A stretch of DNA of 64,000 bases from Bacillota bacterium (GTDB lineage Bacteria > Bacillota > Clostridia > Lachnospirales > Lachnospiraceae): positions 124,001 to 188,000 of the forward strand of contig JAEZLZ010000068.1 in assembly GCA_023415055.1 (NCBI GenBank), in the 5' to 3' direction. Position 1 is the stretch's first letter. Every line of letters begins with the position of its first letter. Below the pieces are notes generated by a model. That model worked only from the letters and a program-made list of their open reading frames with translations. It was not told the origin of the DNA and searched no databases. Made by a program: the position numbers and the translations under genes. Shown here one piece after another: positions 1 to 9,450 of the stretch.

Positions 1-60
1 AAAACCTCTCTTCGTTTCTGCTTATTTAAAAGGGTACTAGCGTTACCGGCTCCTTGAACT

Positions 61-1182
61 TTATTCATGTTTAGCATAATAACCATGCTCCTTTCCATCG
101 CCTGCAGTCATTCTGGATAAATGTATCTTTTTGCCGAAGATAGTCTTGAAAATCGGCGTTTGGATGATTACAAGCAGAATGATGATCACGGCTTTAAAGA
201 CCGGAACAGCATTTGTATTCACATTCAGTGTAGTTAACATCGAGGTAAGAGTCTGAATCGTATATGCTCCAATGATAGAGCCTGTCATATTGAATTTGCC
301 ACCGCTCAGTGAATTACCGCCAAGGGCGACTGCCAGGATCACATCCATCTCAATGCTTGGGACGATTGTATAAGGATTCACCGTCTGTACCCTGCTTGAT
401 TGAACAAAGCCCGCAATTCCGACACAAAGGCCTAAAATAACAAAGGTCAAAAGTTTAATCAGCGCCGGATTGAGGCCATTCAGATTGGAGGACTTATCAT
501 TGATTCCTACCGCACGGGTATACAGGCCCAGGTTTGTTTTCTTTAGAGCAAGAAAGGTTATCGCAATCACAGCAATCGTGATAAGCAATGGTGTAGGAAC
601 CGGAAATCCGGGAATAAAATTACCGTAATATCCGAAGCTCGGCACCGCTTTTGGTTTCAGTCCACCCATTGCCATAGATCCAATCGACCGACCCGCCGTA
701 AACAGGATTAGTGTAGCCACCATAGGCTGTATGTTAAATTTGGACACAAGAATACCATTAAAGGCTCCGCATGCCATACCGGCAAGGCAGCCAAGTAAAA
801 GAGCTACAAGGATCGGTGCATGCAGCTGTATCGGCTGAGTTTCATTACCGCACAGAATTCGCATAATTACTCCGCCTACTATGGCGATTGTTGCACCTAC
901 ACTGATATCCTGACCTCTGGAAGCAGCTGTAACTAATGTCATACCGATGGACAGAATCACAAGCTCCGTTGCATTATTCAATATATTAATTATATTTCCA
1001 ATAAGGACCGGATTGCCGGAGCTGTCTCTGCCCAAACTAATTCTTAAGAAGCTCGGATTGATAAACATATTGATCAAAAGCAAAAATGCAAGAAATGCAA
1101 TGGGGATAAACAATCTGTGTCTCACAAATCCTCTCAGAACCGGTTTCCACTGACCGGCATCATGTTTTCTGATTTTGGCCAT
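61..1182 (-). CDS. Sugar ABC transporter permease, YtfT/RbsC-like
   Basis: Inner-membrane permease of a pentose/hexose-furanose ABC importer (BPD_transp_2 family, as RbsC and YtfT). The 373 residues form about eight to ten hydrophobic segments, beginning near residue 22. The family signatures are visible: an 'SIGMTLVTAASRGQDISVG' stretch near residues 80-97 and 'ILAVALGGNSLSGGKFN' near residues 280-297. Its start lies inside the end of the upstream ATPase gene (23-base overlap), so the two are translationally coupled. After its stop, the last bases toward position 1 contain an AGAGAGG ribosome-site-like sequence, suggesting another gene (perhaps a second permease, as YjfF in the ytf system) starts just outside the window. 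Family assignment is firm; the exact sugar is inferred from the YtfQ-like binding proteins upstream. Confidence 0.9.
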   Translation of the reverse strand: MAKIRKHDAGQWKPVLRGFVRHRLFIPIAFLAFLLLINMFINPSFLRISLGRDSSGNPVLIGNIINILNNATELVILSIGMTLVTAASRGQDISVGATIAIVGGVIMRILCGNETQPIQLHAPILVALLLGCLAGMACGAFNGILVSKFNIQPMVATLILFTAGRSIGSMAMGGLKPKAVPSFGYYGNFIPGFPVPTPLLITIAVIAITFLALKKTNLGLYTRAVGINDKSSNLNGLNPALIKLLTFVILGLCVGIAGFVQSSRVQTVNPYTIVPSIEMDVILAVALGGNSLSGGKFNMTGSIIGAYTIQTLTSMLTTLNVNTNAVPVFKAVIIILLVIIQTPIFKTIFGKKIHLSRMTAGDGKEHGYYAKHE

Positions 1183-2692
1183 TTTGATTCACTCCCCCCG
1201 CTATTGTATACATTATTTTATCCTGTGTCATATCCTCTCCCCTTAATTCACCAACCATATACAAGTCTCGCATTACAATCAGTCTGGAACAGGTACGCAG
1301 CATCTCTTCTATCTCTGACGATATGAAAGTAATACTCATCCCCTCACTAGCAAGCTTTAGTACTAATTTCTGAATCTCCACCTTTGTACCGATATCAATA
1401 CCGCGTGTCGGCTCGTCAAGAATCAGATATTCGGGGTGCGTGAGCAGCCAGCGGGCGAGAATAACCTTCTGCTGATTTCCCCCGGATAGTGAACTGATGG
1501 GGGTATCCGCCGAAGCAGTTTTAATCCCGAGTAACTTGATATATTCATCGGCGAAGGCTTGTGCCTGGACCTTCGAAATCGGCCGAAAGAAACCCTTCAT
1601 AACCTGCAGAGCAAGAATGATATTTTCACGGACAGACAGATCGCCTATGATACCATCCCTCTTCCGATCCTCCGAAAGATATCCGATTCCCTCCTTCATT
1701 GCCCTTCTTGGGGATGTAATGTTTACATTCTCTCCCTTTATTCGCAGCTTTCCCTTTATGACCTTATCTGCGCCAAAGATAGCTCGCACGCATTCACTGC
1801 GCCCCGATCCAAGCAATCCGGCAAATCCTGTCACCTCTCCCTTGTATACAGTAAAATGAAATGGCTTGATTCCAGAACTACTAGCCAACCCTTCTGCTTC
1901 GAGAATAGTCTCTTTCGCATCATCGATCCCGGCTGATGCCACGTTATGAATATCCGCCAGATCCCCAAGCTCTTTGCCCATCATCTTAGCAACGAGTTCT
2001 ACTCTGGGCAAATCTTTGATCAGATATTCTCCGACAAGCTCACCATTACGCAATACCGTAATTTTATCGCACAGCTCATATACCTGCTCTAGAAAATGAG
2101 TAACAAAAATGATACCCACTCCTCTATTTTTAAGTTCGCGCATCAATGCAAACAGCTTAGTGACCTCTTGATCATCAAGAGAGGAGGTAGGCTCGTCAAG
2201 GATCAATACCTTGCAATCCATATCAACAGCACGCGCGATTGCCACCATTTGCTGAACCGCAATGGAGCAGTTTGAAAGCTGCTGCGTCGGTTTTACCGGT
2301 ATTCCGAGACCTTTTAAAATGCCTTCCGCTCTTTTATTACTTTTCTTCCAATCGACAAATATATCGTTATTTCTTCCAATGAACAGATTTTCGGCAACCG
2401 TCAGGTTCGGGCATAAGGTAATTTCCTGATACACGGTGCTTATCCCAAGCTTTTGCGCCTCTTGCGGCGATTTAATATGTACCGGCTTCTCCATTCCTTT
2501 CATACTGATTTCTCCGGCATCCTTCGAATACACACCGGTCAAAACCTTGATTAAAGTGGACTTACCGGCCCCATTTTCACCCATCAGAGCATGAATTTCA
2601 CCTTCCTGCAGAGTAAAGTCTACGTTCTGTAGGGCTCGCACACCAGGAAAGCTCTTATAAATACCTTTCATTTCTAGAACTGTATCTTGCAT
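1160..2692 (-). CDS. Sugar ABC transporter ATP-binding protein, YtfR/RbsA-like
   Basis: Energises the adjacent sugar importer. It has two fused nucleotide-binding domains, as usual for RbsA/YtfR (about 510 residues). The first has Walker A GENGAGKST, Walker B LILDEPTS and a divergent signature (LSNCSIAVQQ). The second has a clean signature (LSGGNQQKV) and Walker B (LILDEPTRGID) but a degenerate Walker A (GLLGSGRSE), the asymmetry normal in this family. A start five codons upstream (TTG at 2707) is possible; I chose the ATG at 2692, although the GGAGG lies a rather long 15 bases from it. Order in the operon is binding protein, ATPase, permease. Confidence 0.92.
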   Translation of the reverse strand: MQDTVLEMKGIYKSFPGVRALQNVDFTLQEGEIHALMGENGAGKSTLIKVLTGVYSKDAGEISMKGMEKPVHIKSPQEAQKLGISTVYQEITLCPNLTVAENLFIGRNNDIFVDWKKSNKRAEGILKGLGIPVKPTQQLSNCSIAVQQMVAIARAVDMDCKVLILDEPTSSLDDQEVTKLFALMRELKNRGVGIIFVTHFLEQVYELCDKITVLRNGELVGEYLIKDLPRVELVAKMMGKELGDLADIHNVASAGIDDAKETILEAEGLASSSGIKPFHFTVYKGEVTGFAGLLGSGRSECVRAIFGADKVIKGKLRIKGENVNITSPRRAMKEGIGYLSEDRKRDGIIGDLSVRENIILALQVMKGFFRPISKVQAQAFADEYIKLLGIKTASADTPISSLSGGNQQKVILARWLLTHPEYLILDEPTRGIDIGTKVEIQKLVLKLASEGMSITFISSEIEEMLRTCSRLIVMRDLYMVGELRGEDMTQDKIMYTIAGGVNQNGQNQKT

Positions 2693-2759
2693 AATAATAT
2701 TACTCAACCTCCGTTCAGGTTCGATCTTGACATCTAATCTTCTACCATTCTTAACTTAT

Positions 2760-2816
2760 AAATGCGCGGCGCCAGGATCCGCAAATGATATCCACATACT
2801 CAGCGCCGCGCATTTT
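2760..2816 (-). terminator. Intercistronic GC-rich hairpin between binding protein and ATPase genes
   Basis: A long inverted repeat (AAATGCGCGGCGC ... GCGCCGCGCATTTT) with a loop of about 30 bases lies in the 186-base gap between the binding-protein gene and the ATPase gene. Such hairpins usually stabilise the binding-protein mRNA and attenuate transcription into the transporter genes, giving more binding protein than membrane complex. The structure is read directly; the function is inferred. Confidence 0.65.
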
Positions 2817-2878
2817 AATCAATATCTTACCTTATTTTTCGTTGAAAAAATACTGCCATTCAACAGCTTGCTTTCTCT

Positions 2879-3922
2879 TTAATAGGAACGTGCATCAACA
2901 ACGTCCTGTGTAATGGTAGCACAGTCAAACATCTCTTCATCTACATATGCATTTTTCTCAACAGCCTCGCCTGCCTCAAGCTGATTAATCAGTTTCACAA
3001 TACGAGGTCCATGAAGCGGATTGCACTCTACATCCAGATTGAATTGACCTGCAAGAACCTTCTCCAGAGCCCACTTATTTGCATCAAAAGCGATTACCTT
3101 AACATCTCCATCCTTACCATATGTAATTCCGGCAGCATCCATAGCATCACAAGCTCCACGAGCCATGTTATCATTCTCTGCATATACTACATTGAATTTT
3201 GTCCCTGATGCGATAAGATCGGCAACTGCCTGTTTTGCAAGTGTTTCGTCCCAGCCCTTCATGTTCTGATTGAAAACGATCTCCCAACCGTTTGCCTTCG
3301 CACCGTCTTCGATTGCCTTGGAACGTCCAAGCTGTGCAGAAGAACCGGTATCACCGCCAAGTACAACAATCTTGTTTTCCGGTAATGCTTGCTTTTTCAA
3401 CCAATCAACAGCCTTATTACCTTCTGCCTCAAAATCGGAGCACACCATTGCGGTGTAAAGATCCTCTGTCAGATCAAGCTTACGGTCAGCCATGATAAAT
3501 GGAATTCCGGCTTCCTTTGCGGATTTGGCAACATCCTCCCAACCAGCTGACTGAAGTCCTAATACGACGAGGTAATCAACCTCTTCCTGAATCAATTGCT
3601 GTGCCTGTGAAATCTGTTTTGCATGGTCACCCTCACCAAAGACCATCTTAATTTCAAAGCCTGCTTCCCCAAAAGCCTCGTTGAAGGATTTTGTATTCGC
3701 AGTACGCCAGTCTGATTCGTTAGCATTTGTCTGTACAACACCAACGATTACTTTCTCGCTTTTTGTGTCCGAAGACGCAGTCTCATTGTCTGCAGCAGCA
3801 CTTTGGTTGTCCGTTGTTGCATCCTGATTGCCTGTCGTCGTACTTGCCTTATCAACCGTGCCGCAAGCCGTAAGAGAGAATACAAGCATAGATGCCAGAA
3901 TGAAAGAAATTACTTTTTTCAT
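2879..3922 (-). CDS. Sugar-binding lipoprotein of the ABC importer (YtfQ-like)
   Basis: Extracellular solute-binding lipoprotein (Peripla_BP_4 fold, LacI/ribose-binding type) that delivers sugar to the permease. The N-terminus is a lipoprotein signal ending in LTAC (Cys20), followed by a low-complexity Thr/Asn/Ala/Ser linker to about residue 55. The mature domain starts 'VIVGVVQTNANESDWRTANTKS', matching the start of YtfQ-type galactofuranose-binding proteins; 'YAENDNMARGACDAM' and 'IAFDANKWALEK' are hinge and ligand regions. A strong AGGAGGAG site precedes the ATG. It is paralogous to the lipoprotein at 4101-5135 and shares ESDWRTANTKS with it. The ligand is inferred to be a furanose or pentose sugar. 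Confidence 0.9.
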   Translation of the reverse strand: MKKVISFILASMLVFSLTACGTVDKASTTTGNQDATTDNQSAAADNETASSDTKSEKVIVGVVQTNANESDWRTANTKSFNEAFGEAGFEIKMVFGEGDHAKQISQAQQLIQEEVDYLVVLGLQSAGWEDVAKSAKEAGIPFIMADRKLDLTEDLYTAMVCSDFEAEGNKAVDWLKKQALPENKIVVLGGDTGSSAQLGRSKAIEDGAKANGWEIVFNQNMKGWDETLAKQAVADLIASGTKFNVVYAENDNMARGACDAMDAAGITYGKDGDVKVIAFDANKWALEKVLAGQFNLDVECNPLHGPRIVKLINQLEAGEAVEKNAYVDEEMFDCATITQDVVDARSY

Positions 3923-4100
3923 AGAAAACTCCTCCTATCATTTTTACTTTGAATATTGAATTTACTTGTAAGCAAGATGAAGTATATTCAATTTTTCAAA
4001 AGAAAAATACGGAGATTATTCCTGTCTTTGTAGTTATTTTTACTGTGTTTCTTTCTATCTCCTTTTTTGGTTAATATTTCTATGAAAATGGTTTGATTTT

Positions 4101-5135
4101 TTAATAAGTCCTTCCAATTCGGTCTCTACCGGCATTTTTCGCCTCAAAGACTTTTCCGTCTACGTAGGATACCTTCGGAGCTTCTTCCCCTTTTTCCAGG
4201 CGTTCAATAATCTCTGCAATCAGTTCTCCCTGAAGAGGATTACATTCAATGTCTGCATTAATGAAGCCGGCTTCCATCTTATCAAAGGCTTCGGATACTG
4301 CATCAAAGGAAATAATTTTAATCTTTCCATTTACTCCACAGGTTAGCCCCGCCTCCCGTATAGCTTCAATTGCTCCGAACGTCATATCATCATTTTGTGA
4401 GACCAGAACGTCTATATCATCAAATTCCTTCAGATACTTCTCCATCACTTCTTTCCCTTTTGCTTTGGTAAAATCACCGTTTTCATGCGCAAGAATATTC
4501 CAATTCTCATGCTGTGCAGCAATATCCTCAAATCCCTTGGAACGTCCGATCTGGGCGGTTGAATTCGGGGTACCCTCGAGAACAACTATATTAACCGGTG
4601 TTTCTGAAGTATCCTCACTTTCTCGTTCCTTCAGATACTTTTCCAGCCACTCTCCTGCTTTCTTACCCTCGGAATATTTATCCGTACCTACACATGCAAC
4701 ATAGAGGCTCTCATCCTTTGTATCAATCATACGATCCACAATGATGACCGGAATCCCTGCCTGCTTTGCCTCCGTAAGCACTGTATCCCAGCCGGTCTCC
4801 ATTACCGGTGCAATAACAATATAATCCACTTCCTGAAAGATAAAGCTTCTTACATCCTTAATCTGATTTTCCTGGCTTTGTCTCCCATTTGAGAATATCA
4901 AGGAAAATCCATTCTCTTTGACCAGAGCATTCTGGATAGATTTTGTATTCGCTGTTCGCCAGTCCGATTCTGAACCAAGCTGAGAGAAACCTACAATGAT
5001 CAAATCAGAATCAATATCCTCCGTATTCTCGGGACTACTCGTTTGAAGGTTTTTCAACGGTCTTAAGCTGCAGCTGGCGAGTGCAATCAGCCCAATAAAT
5101 AATGTCCATAAGAGAAACTTTAATTTTCTATTCAT
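4101..5135 (-). CDS. Sugar-binding lipoprotein coupled to the two-component system (sensor type)
   Basis: A second YtfQ/ribose-binding-type lipoprotein. I start it at the ATG at 5135, seven codons inside the longest frame, because AGGTGG lies just upstream and this ATG overlaps the stop of the kinase gene (ATGAATAG), giving tight coupling. The signal peptide ends LASC. The domain begins 'LIIVGFSQLGSESDWRTANTKS' and continues 'QENQIKDVRSFIFQEVDYIVIAPV', very close in pattern to YtfQ. About 180 bases separate it from the importer's own binding-protein gene. Because it is bound to kinase and regulator genes rather than to a permease, I infer that it presents ligand to the extracellular domain of the kinase (a ChvE-like role). 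It could also be a second transport protein. Confidence 0.85.
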   Translation of the reverse strand: MNRKLKFLLWTLFIGLIALASCSLRPLKNLQTSSPENTEDIDSDLIIVGFSQLGSESDWRTANTKSIQNALVKENGFSLIFSNGRQSQENQIKDVRSFIFQEVDYIVIAPVMETGWDTVLTEAKQAGIPVIIVDRMIDTKDESLYVACVGTDKYSEGKKAGEWLEKYLKERESEDTSETPVNIVVLEGTPNSTAQIGRSKGFEDIAAQHENWNILAHENGDFTKAKGKEVMEKYLKEFDDIDVLVSQNDDMTFGAIEAIREAGLTCGVNGKIKIISFDAVSEAFDKMEAGFINADIECNPLQGELIAEIIERLEKGEEAPKVSYVDGKVFEAKNAGRDRIGRTY

Positions 5136-6624
5136 ATTCCACCTCGATTCGTTCATTCTCCACCAGTCTTGCCGGGATCCTGATCATGATATCCGTTCCT
5201 TCTCCCTTCTTACTATGTATCTCCAGTCCATATCCATTCCCATAATTTAATTTAATACGTTTATTCACATTGGCCAAACCGAAGCCGGTACTCTGCTCGC
5301 TGCCAGGCAGTTCAATTTCCTTTCTTAGCGCCTTTAGCTCCTCTTCTCCCATGCCTATTCCATTATCAATTACATGAAAACAGATAACCTCGTCCATCAT
5401 CTCGCCGGTTACTGTTATCTTTCCTCTTGCCCTCAGCATTTTAATCCCATGGTATAAGGAATTCTCTATGAGTGGCTGCAGTGTCAGCTTTAGTATCTGA
5501 TATCTGTACAGTTCTTCCGGAATTCTGATTTCATAATCCAGAATATCCTTATATCTGGACTGTTGTATCTGCAGATAGCTTTTGATATGTATTTCCTCTT
5601 CCCGAATCGTGATAAAATCTTTTCCCTTACTTACTACAATCCGGAAGAACTCTGACAGCGATACCACCATGTCAATCGCTTCTTTGTTTTTGTCACCCTC
5701 AATCAGCCAGATGATGGTATCCAGGGTGTTATATAAAAAATGGGGATTAATCTGAGTTTGCAGAAGCTTAGATTCCATATATCGTAGGTTCTCCTGCTCC
5801 AGCTTGATGCTTTTCACCTGTTGCTCCAGCTTGTAAGCCATATCGTTAAAGCTGTCGGATAGGATGGATAATTCATCATGATTTTCACAGGTTGTCCTCG
5901 CAGTAAAATCTCCCTTTGCTACCAGTGCCGTCGTATCGCATAATGTTCGGATCGGTTTCGTAATACTGTCTGTCACAAGGATATTCACTAAAACAGATGC
6001 AACAATAATGGAAGAAAGTGCTATGATCATCGTCACAATTACATCCGTTACCTGCTCATTTAAGCTTTGTCTTATTGCTTCAAAATTCTGTGTTTCATAA
6101 TAGATGTAATACTGGATTTCTTCCTGAAACAATTCAGTCAGAATGTAGATGTCCGATTCCAACATCTCAATATTTTCTTCGTAGTGGCCAGTTTGCTTCA
6201 GATTATCCCGTATCTCATTCATTCGATCCTCCAAAGTATCGAGATTAAGAAGAATACGTTTAATCCAGTCCAAACTTTCTCTGCTCGAGGTAATCTCCCG
6301 GAGCTTCGTAAAATTGTCTCTCGCAGCCTCGATCAGCTTATAGGGATTTTTTAGATCACTGTTCTCGTCAATGGATTCGAAGGTTTCCGCTTCTACTACA
6401 ATTTTATACATACTTTCGTCCATTTCCTCTTTAAAATTGAGGTTATAATTATTTGCTGAAGTAATCCTTCGCACAATCGTATCATATGCGGTGCTGTAAT
6501 TATGCAGTGCCGCGATCTGGTATATAGAGAGAATTATCATCGGAATGATGATGACAACCGCTACCAGGAAAAGCTTCAGCCTCAGGGGATATTTAATTGG
6601 TTTTCCGCTATTATCATTTCTCAT
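5128..6624 (-). CDS. Sensor histidine kinase, YesM family
   Basis: Membrane histidine kinase that phosphorylates the adjacent YesN-type regulator. I begin at the ATG at 6624, which follows GGGGGAAAGT and overlaps the regulator's stop codon by 11 bases. Order: TM1 (about residues 17-40), an extracellular mostly helical domain of about 150 residues, TM2 (about 190-215), a HAMP segment ('ITKPIRTLCDTTALVAKGDF'), a coiled coil, the His_kinase motif 'QTQINPHFLYNTLD' carrying the phospho-acceptor His near residue 295, then a HATPase_c domain with N-box 'LIENSLYHGI' and G-boxes 'DNGIGMG' and 'GFGLANVNKRI'. Gene order with a sugar-binding lipoprotein and sugar ABC genes is typical of carbohydrate-responsive systems in Clostridia. 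Confidence 0.93.
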   Translation of the reverse strand: MRNDNSGKPIKYPLRLKLFLVAVVIIIPMIILSIYQIAALHNYSTAYDTIVRRITSANNYNLNFKEEMDESMYKIVVEAETFESIDENSDLKNPYKLIEAARDNFTKLREITSSRESLDWIKRILLNLDTLEDRMNEIRDNLKQTGHYEENIEMLESDIYILTELFQEEIQYYIYYETQNFEAIRQSLNEQVTDVIVTMIIALSSIIVASVLVNILVTDSITKPIRTLCDTTALVAKGDFTARTTCENHDELSILSDSFNDMAYKLEQQVKSIKLEQENLRYMESKLLQTQINPHFLYNTLDTIIWLIEGDKNKEAIDMVVSLSEFFRIVVSKGKDFITIREEEIHIKSYLQIQQSRYKDILDYEIRIPEELYRYQILKLTLQPLIENSLYHGIKMLRARGKITVTGEMMDEVICFHVIDNGIGMGEEELKALRKEIELPGSEQSTGFGLANVNKRIKLNYGNGYGLEIHSKKGEGTDIMIRIPARLVENERIEVEYE

Positions 6625-8269
6625 ACTTTCCCCCATTTTGTTGCTCAAGCTTCCCTTGCAGCCTGTATTCTGACGGTGTGCAGTTCTGCGTCTTCTTAAA
6701 TATGTAACTAAAATAATGAGAATCCTGATATCCTACTAAATAGCCTATCTCCGTGATCTTTCTTCCTGAACATCTCAAATACTCCTTTGCCTTCTCCATG
6801 CGGATATCCGTAAGATATTCGATAAAGGTCATTCCTGTTTCCTGATTAAAAAGAGAACTGAAATAATTGGGGCTGACATTCACTGTTGATGCCACCTTAT
6901 CCAGAGAAAGTTCACTCATCGAAAATTTTTGATGAATATATTCCTTTGCCTGCGCAATCAGCCCGGCATATCTTTTCTGACTGTTTTTATTACGCAGATC
7001 AATTGCATCCTTTAATATATGTTTATAAAATTCTCTGCAATCCTCAAGACTGGTGAATTGATCTGCAGCACTATTCAAATCAATGAGATGTTTATCTATC
7101 TTTTCCTTTGGGTATTGAAGAGTGGTGAGAAATTTCATAATCGCTGAATATCCGTCCATGATAATGTAATGCCGAAATAGATCCGAACTCATGGCTCCGG
7201 CTCCGAAGCCATCAAAGTATCCATTTACAAATTCATCCACATCATGGATCGTACCCCTCTTTAAGAAATCATCCAGGAGACTTCGATCCAGTTTCTCCAA
7301 GTTCAACTCACTGACATTGCTGACATTAATTCGGTTTCCCATCTGTGCCTTCATATTTCGAACATCATTGTAAGACAGGAACTGATCCCTATTTTCAAAA
7401 TAACGAAGAGAAAAAGCACTGTTCGCATCAAGATACGACTTATGTAAATCACGGACACGATGAACACAACGACCAATTCCACCGAAATAATGCACCTTAT
7501 CAACGCAGATATGGATTAATAAATCACACAACTCCTTAGTTAATGCTTCGATTTGAGATTCATTCTCGCCAAGCAGGATAAATGCCCAGCCGTCCATACC
7601 ACGTTCAAAAACCTTTATATCAGGAAATTCTTTCAGGCCTTGTGCCATTCTCGCTTCACACTGTACTATTTCATTCGAGTACTCGTACATATCCTCCTGT
7701 ACCTTGAATTGGAAGAGCATAATACAAAAAACACTGGCCACCATACTAATGCCAAGCTCTTCTTCTTGTTCAATAATCTGAGAGAGAGACATTTTTTCAC
7801 TGACCAGGGCATGAAAGAAATCCTTTCTTTTTTCCCCCTGTTTCTGATATACCAATAGCTGATACTGTTCCAGAATCAGTTTTTCCTTCCGTTCCTTTTC
7901 AATGGTTGTGGCTGCATTTTTTACTGCGGTCATCAGTTTGTCCGAAGTTACCGGCTTTAGCAGATATTCACTTACGCCGATATCAATTGCCTTCTGCGCA
8001 TATCCAAAATCACTATACCCACTGATGATAATGATCTTCAGCTGCGGCATATCCTTTTTTAGTAATTTACTTAATTCAAGACCATCCATGAAAGGCATCC
8101 TGATATCGGTAATCAGAATGTCCGGTTGCTCTCTGATTATCACCGGATAAGCCAACTCGCCGTCACTCTCATCTCCAACAATCTCGAAGCCTTCCTCTTC
8201 CCAATGGATCTTGTTCTTAATTCCTTCTCGTATGACAATTTCATCTTCTACTAAGAATACCTTATACAT
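6614..8269 (-). CDS. Response regulator with AraC-type DNA-binding domain, YesN family
   Basis: Transcription factor that probably activates the sugar importer. The start at 8269 follows a G6 tract (GGGGGGATTT) and begins 'MYKVFLVEDE', the usual start of a receiver domain; the longer frame is unlikely. The receiver has acidic residues VEDE, the phospho-acceptor Asp in 'ILITDIRMPFMDGLEL' and Lys in 'YLLKPV'. A long middle domain (about residues 120-430) is typical of YesN proteins. The last 100 residues hold two AraC helix-turn-helix motifs ('LSLDKVASTVNVSPNYFSSLF' and 'KITEIGYLVGYQDSHYFSYIF'). First gene of the leftward operon. Confidence 0.93.
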   Translation of the reverse strand: MYKVFLVEDEIVIREGIKNKIHWEEEGFEIVGDESDGELAYPVIIREQPDILITDIRMPFMDGLELSKLLKKDMPQLKIIIISGYSDFGYAQKAIDIGVSEYLLKPVTSDKLMTAVKNAATTIEKERKEKLILEQYQLLVYQKQGEKRKDFFHALVSEKMSLSQIIEQEEELGISMVASVFCIMLFQFKVQEDMYEYSNEIVQCEARMAQGLKEFPDIKVFERGMDGWAFILLGENESQIEALTKELCDLLIHICVDKVHYFGGIGRCVHRVRDLHKSYLDANSAFSLRYFENRDQFLSYNDVRNMKAQMGNRINVSNVSELNLEKLDRSLLDDFLKRGTIHDVDEFVNGYFDGFGAGAMSSDLFRHYIIMDGYSAIMKFLTTLQYPKEKIDKHLIDLNSAADQFTSLEDCREFYKHILKDAIDLRNKNSQKRYAGLIAQAKEYIHQKFSMSELSLDKVASTVNVSPNYFSSLFNQETGMTFIEYLTDIRMEKAKEYLRCSGRKITEIGYLVGYQDSHYFSYIFKKTQNCTPSEYRLQGKLEQQNGGKYEK

Positions 8270-8379
8270 AAATCCCCCCACAAATCCCATAAAATATATT
8301 TCATTATTATATCATTGTCAGTATTTAATGTCCGGTCAGGTTAGTTGTATAGCATTTTGTTCAAATTAGCATGTTTGTA

Positions 8380-8408
8380 TTGGCAACAAACTAATCATAT
8401 CATAATAT
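8380..8408 (+). promoter_or_regulatory. Sigma-A-type promoter for the AEC transporter
   Basis: TTGGCA (8380-8385) and TAATAT (8403-8408) are separated by exactly 17 bases and lie about 80 bases upstream of the transporter start, in the gap that divides it from the leftward response-regulator gene. Read directly from sequence; not experimentally supported. Confidence 0.6.
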
Positions 8409-8491
8409 TTGGAAAAAAAATAGTATCCGTGACTGGAATCGTCCCAAATGCATAAAATAGTTACTACCTTAATATGAGGAGCTTAACTACA

Positions 8492-9415
8492 TTGAAAATG
8501 AAAATTATCTTCGAAAGCGTTTTTTCGCTGTTCTTCATGATGCTGATAGGCGTTTACGGTAATAAGAGAAAGATCATTACCACTGATATAAACAAAGGGT
8601 TAATTGAAATTCTCATTCAAATCGCTTTACCATTTATGATTTTATCCTCATTTCTCTATCCCTATGACGACTCCATCAAGTCGAATGTAATAAAAGCCTT
8701 CTACTATACTGGTATCGTCTATATTATAACGATTTTCCTCTCTTATTTTGTCCTTCTACCAATAAAAAAGAACAAGAAAACGATTCTTCATTTTTCCAAT
8801 GTATTTGTAAATACCGGATATATCGGATTTCCAGTGCTATATTCTATCTACGGCGCAGAGGGGGTTGTTTATGGATCCGTATTCAATATGTTTTTTGTGG
8901 TGCTTTTATGGACCTATGGATTGTTTCTTTTCAAAGGTGAGCTTAAAAGAGAAGACTTCAAGGAAGAATTACGCAAGATACTTTTGAATCCATCGATTAT
9001 TGCTGTATGCGCCGGCATATTAATCATGATATCTAATATTCCGATTCCTATTCCCATTTTATCAAGTATTAAAAGTATAGGAGGAATTACTGGACCTTTA
9101 TCAATGATTATTATAGGTGTAATCCTCTCCAATATCAAACTAAGAAGATATCTGAATGATTGGACACTGTATTACGGATTGGCTATCAAATTAATCGGAA
9201 TTCCGGCTATCCTATATATCCTTTCGTTATACTTTTGGGAACCTACCAAGGTAACGAATACTGTGATTATTATGTCGGCAATGCCTGCTTCTGCCATGAC
9301 AGCAATATTTGCCGAGAGCTTTGATCAAGAAAAGGAATATGCTGCCGTGGTGGTATCCTTATCCACCTTACTTTCCTTGTTTACGATCACTTTATTTATC
9401 AATTTCATACAATAG
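8492..9415 (+). CDS. AEC-family transporter (auxin efflux carrier / malate permease fold)
   Basis: Membrane transporter of the AEC family (PF03547), whose members move organic acids or other small anions. About ten hydrophobic helices are visible, in two halves. Conserved features include 'NVFVNTGYIGFPVLYSIYG' in the first half and 'IIIMSAMPASAMTAIFAE' in the second, the asparagine/proline-broken helices of the family. The longest frame begins at ATG 8474, but GAGGAG lies inside that extension (8476-8481), so I favour the TTG at 8492, giving 'MKMKIIFESVFSLFFMM'. It is a single-gene unit with its own promoter. The substrate cannot be told from sequence. Confidence 0.85.
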   Translation: MKMKIIFESVFSLFFMMLIGVYGNKRKIITTDINKGLIEILIQIALPFMILSSFLYPYDDSIKSNVIKAFYYTGIVYIITIFLSYFVLLPIKKNKKTILHFSNVFVNTGYIGFPVLYSIYGAEGVVYGSVFNMFFVVLLWTYGLFLFKGELKREDFKEELRKILLNPSIIAVCAGILIMISNIPIPIPILSSIKSIGGITGPLSMIIIGVILSNIKLRRYLNDWTLYYGLAIKLIGIPAILYILSLYFWEPTKVTNTVIIMSAMPASAMTAIFAESFDQEKEYAAVVVSLSTLLSLFTITLFINFIQ

Positions 9416-9450
9416 GTTGAATAACATCATACAAAACATCGCAATTCTAT

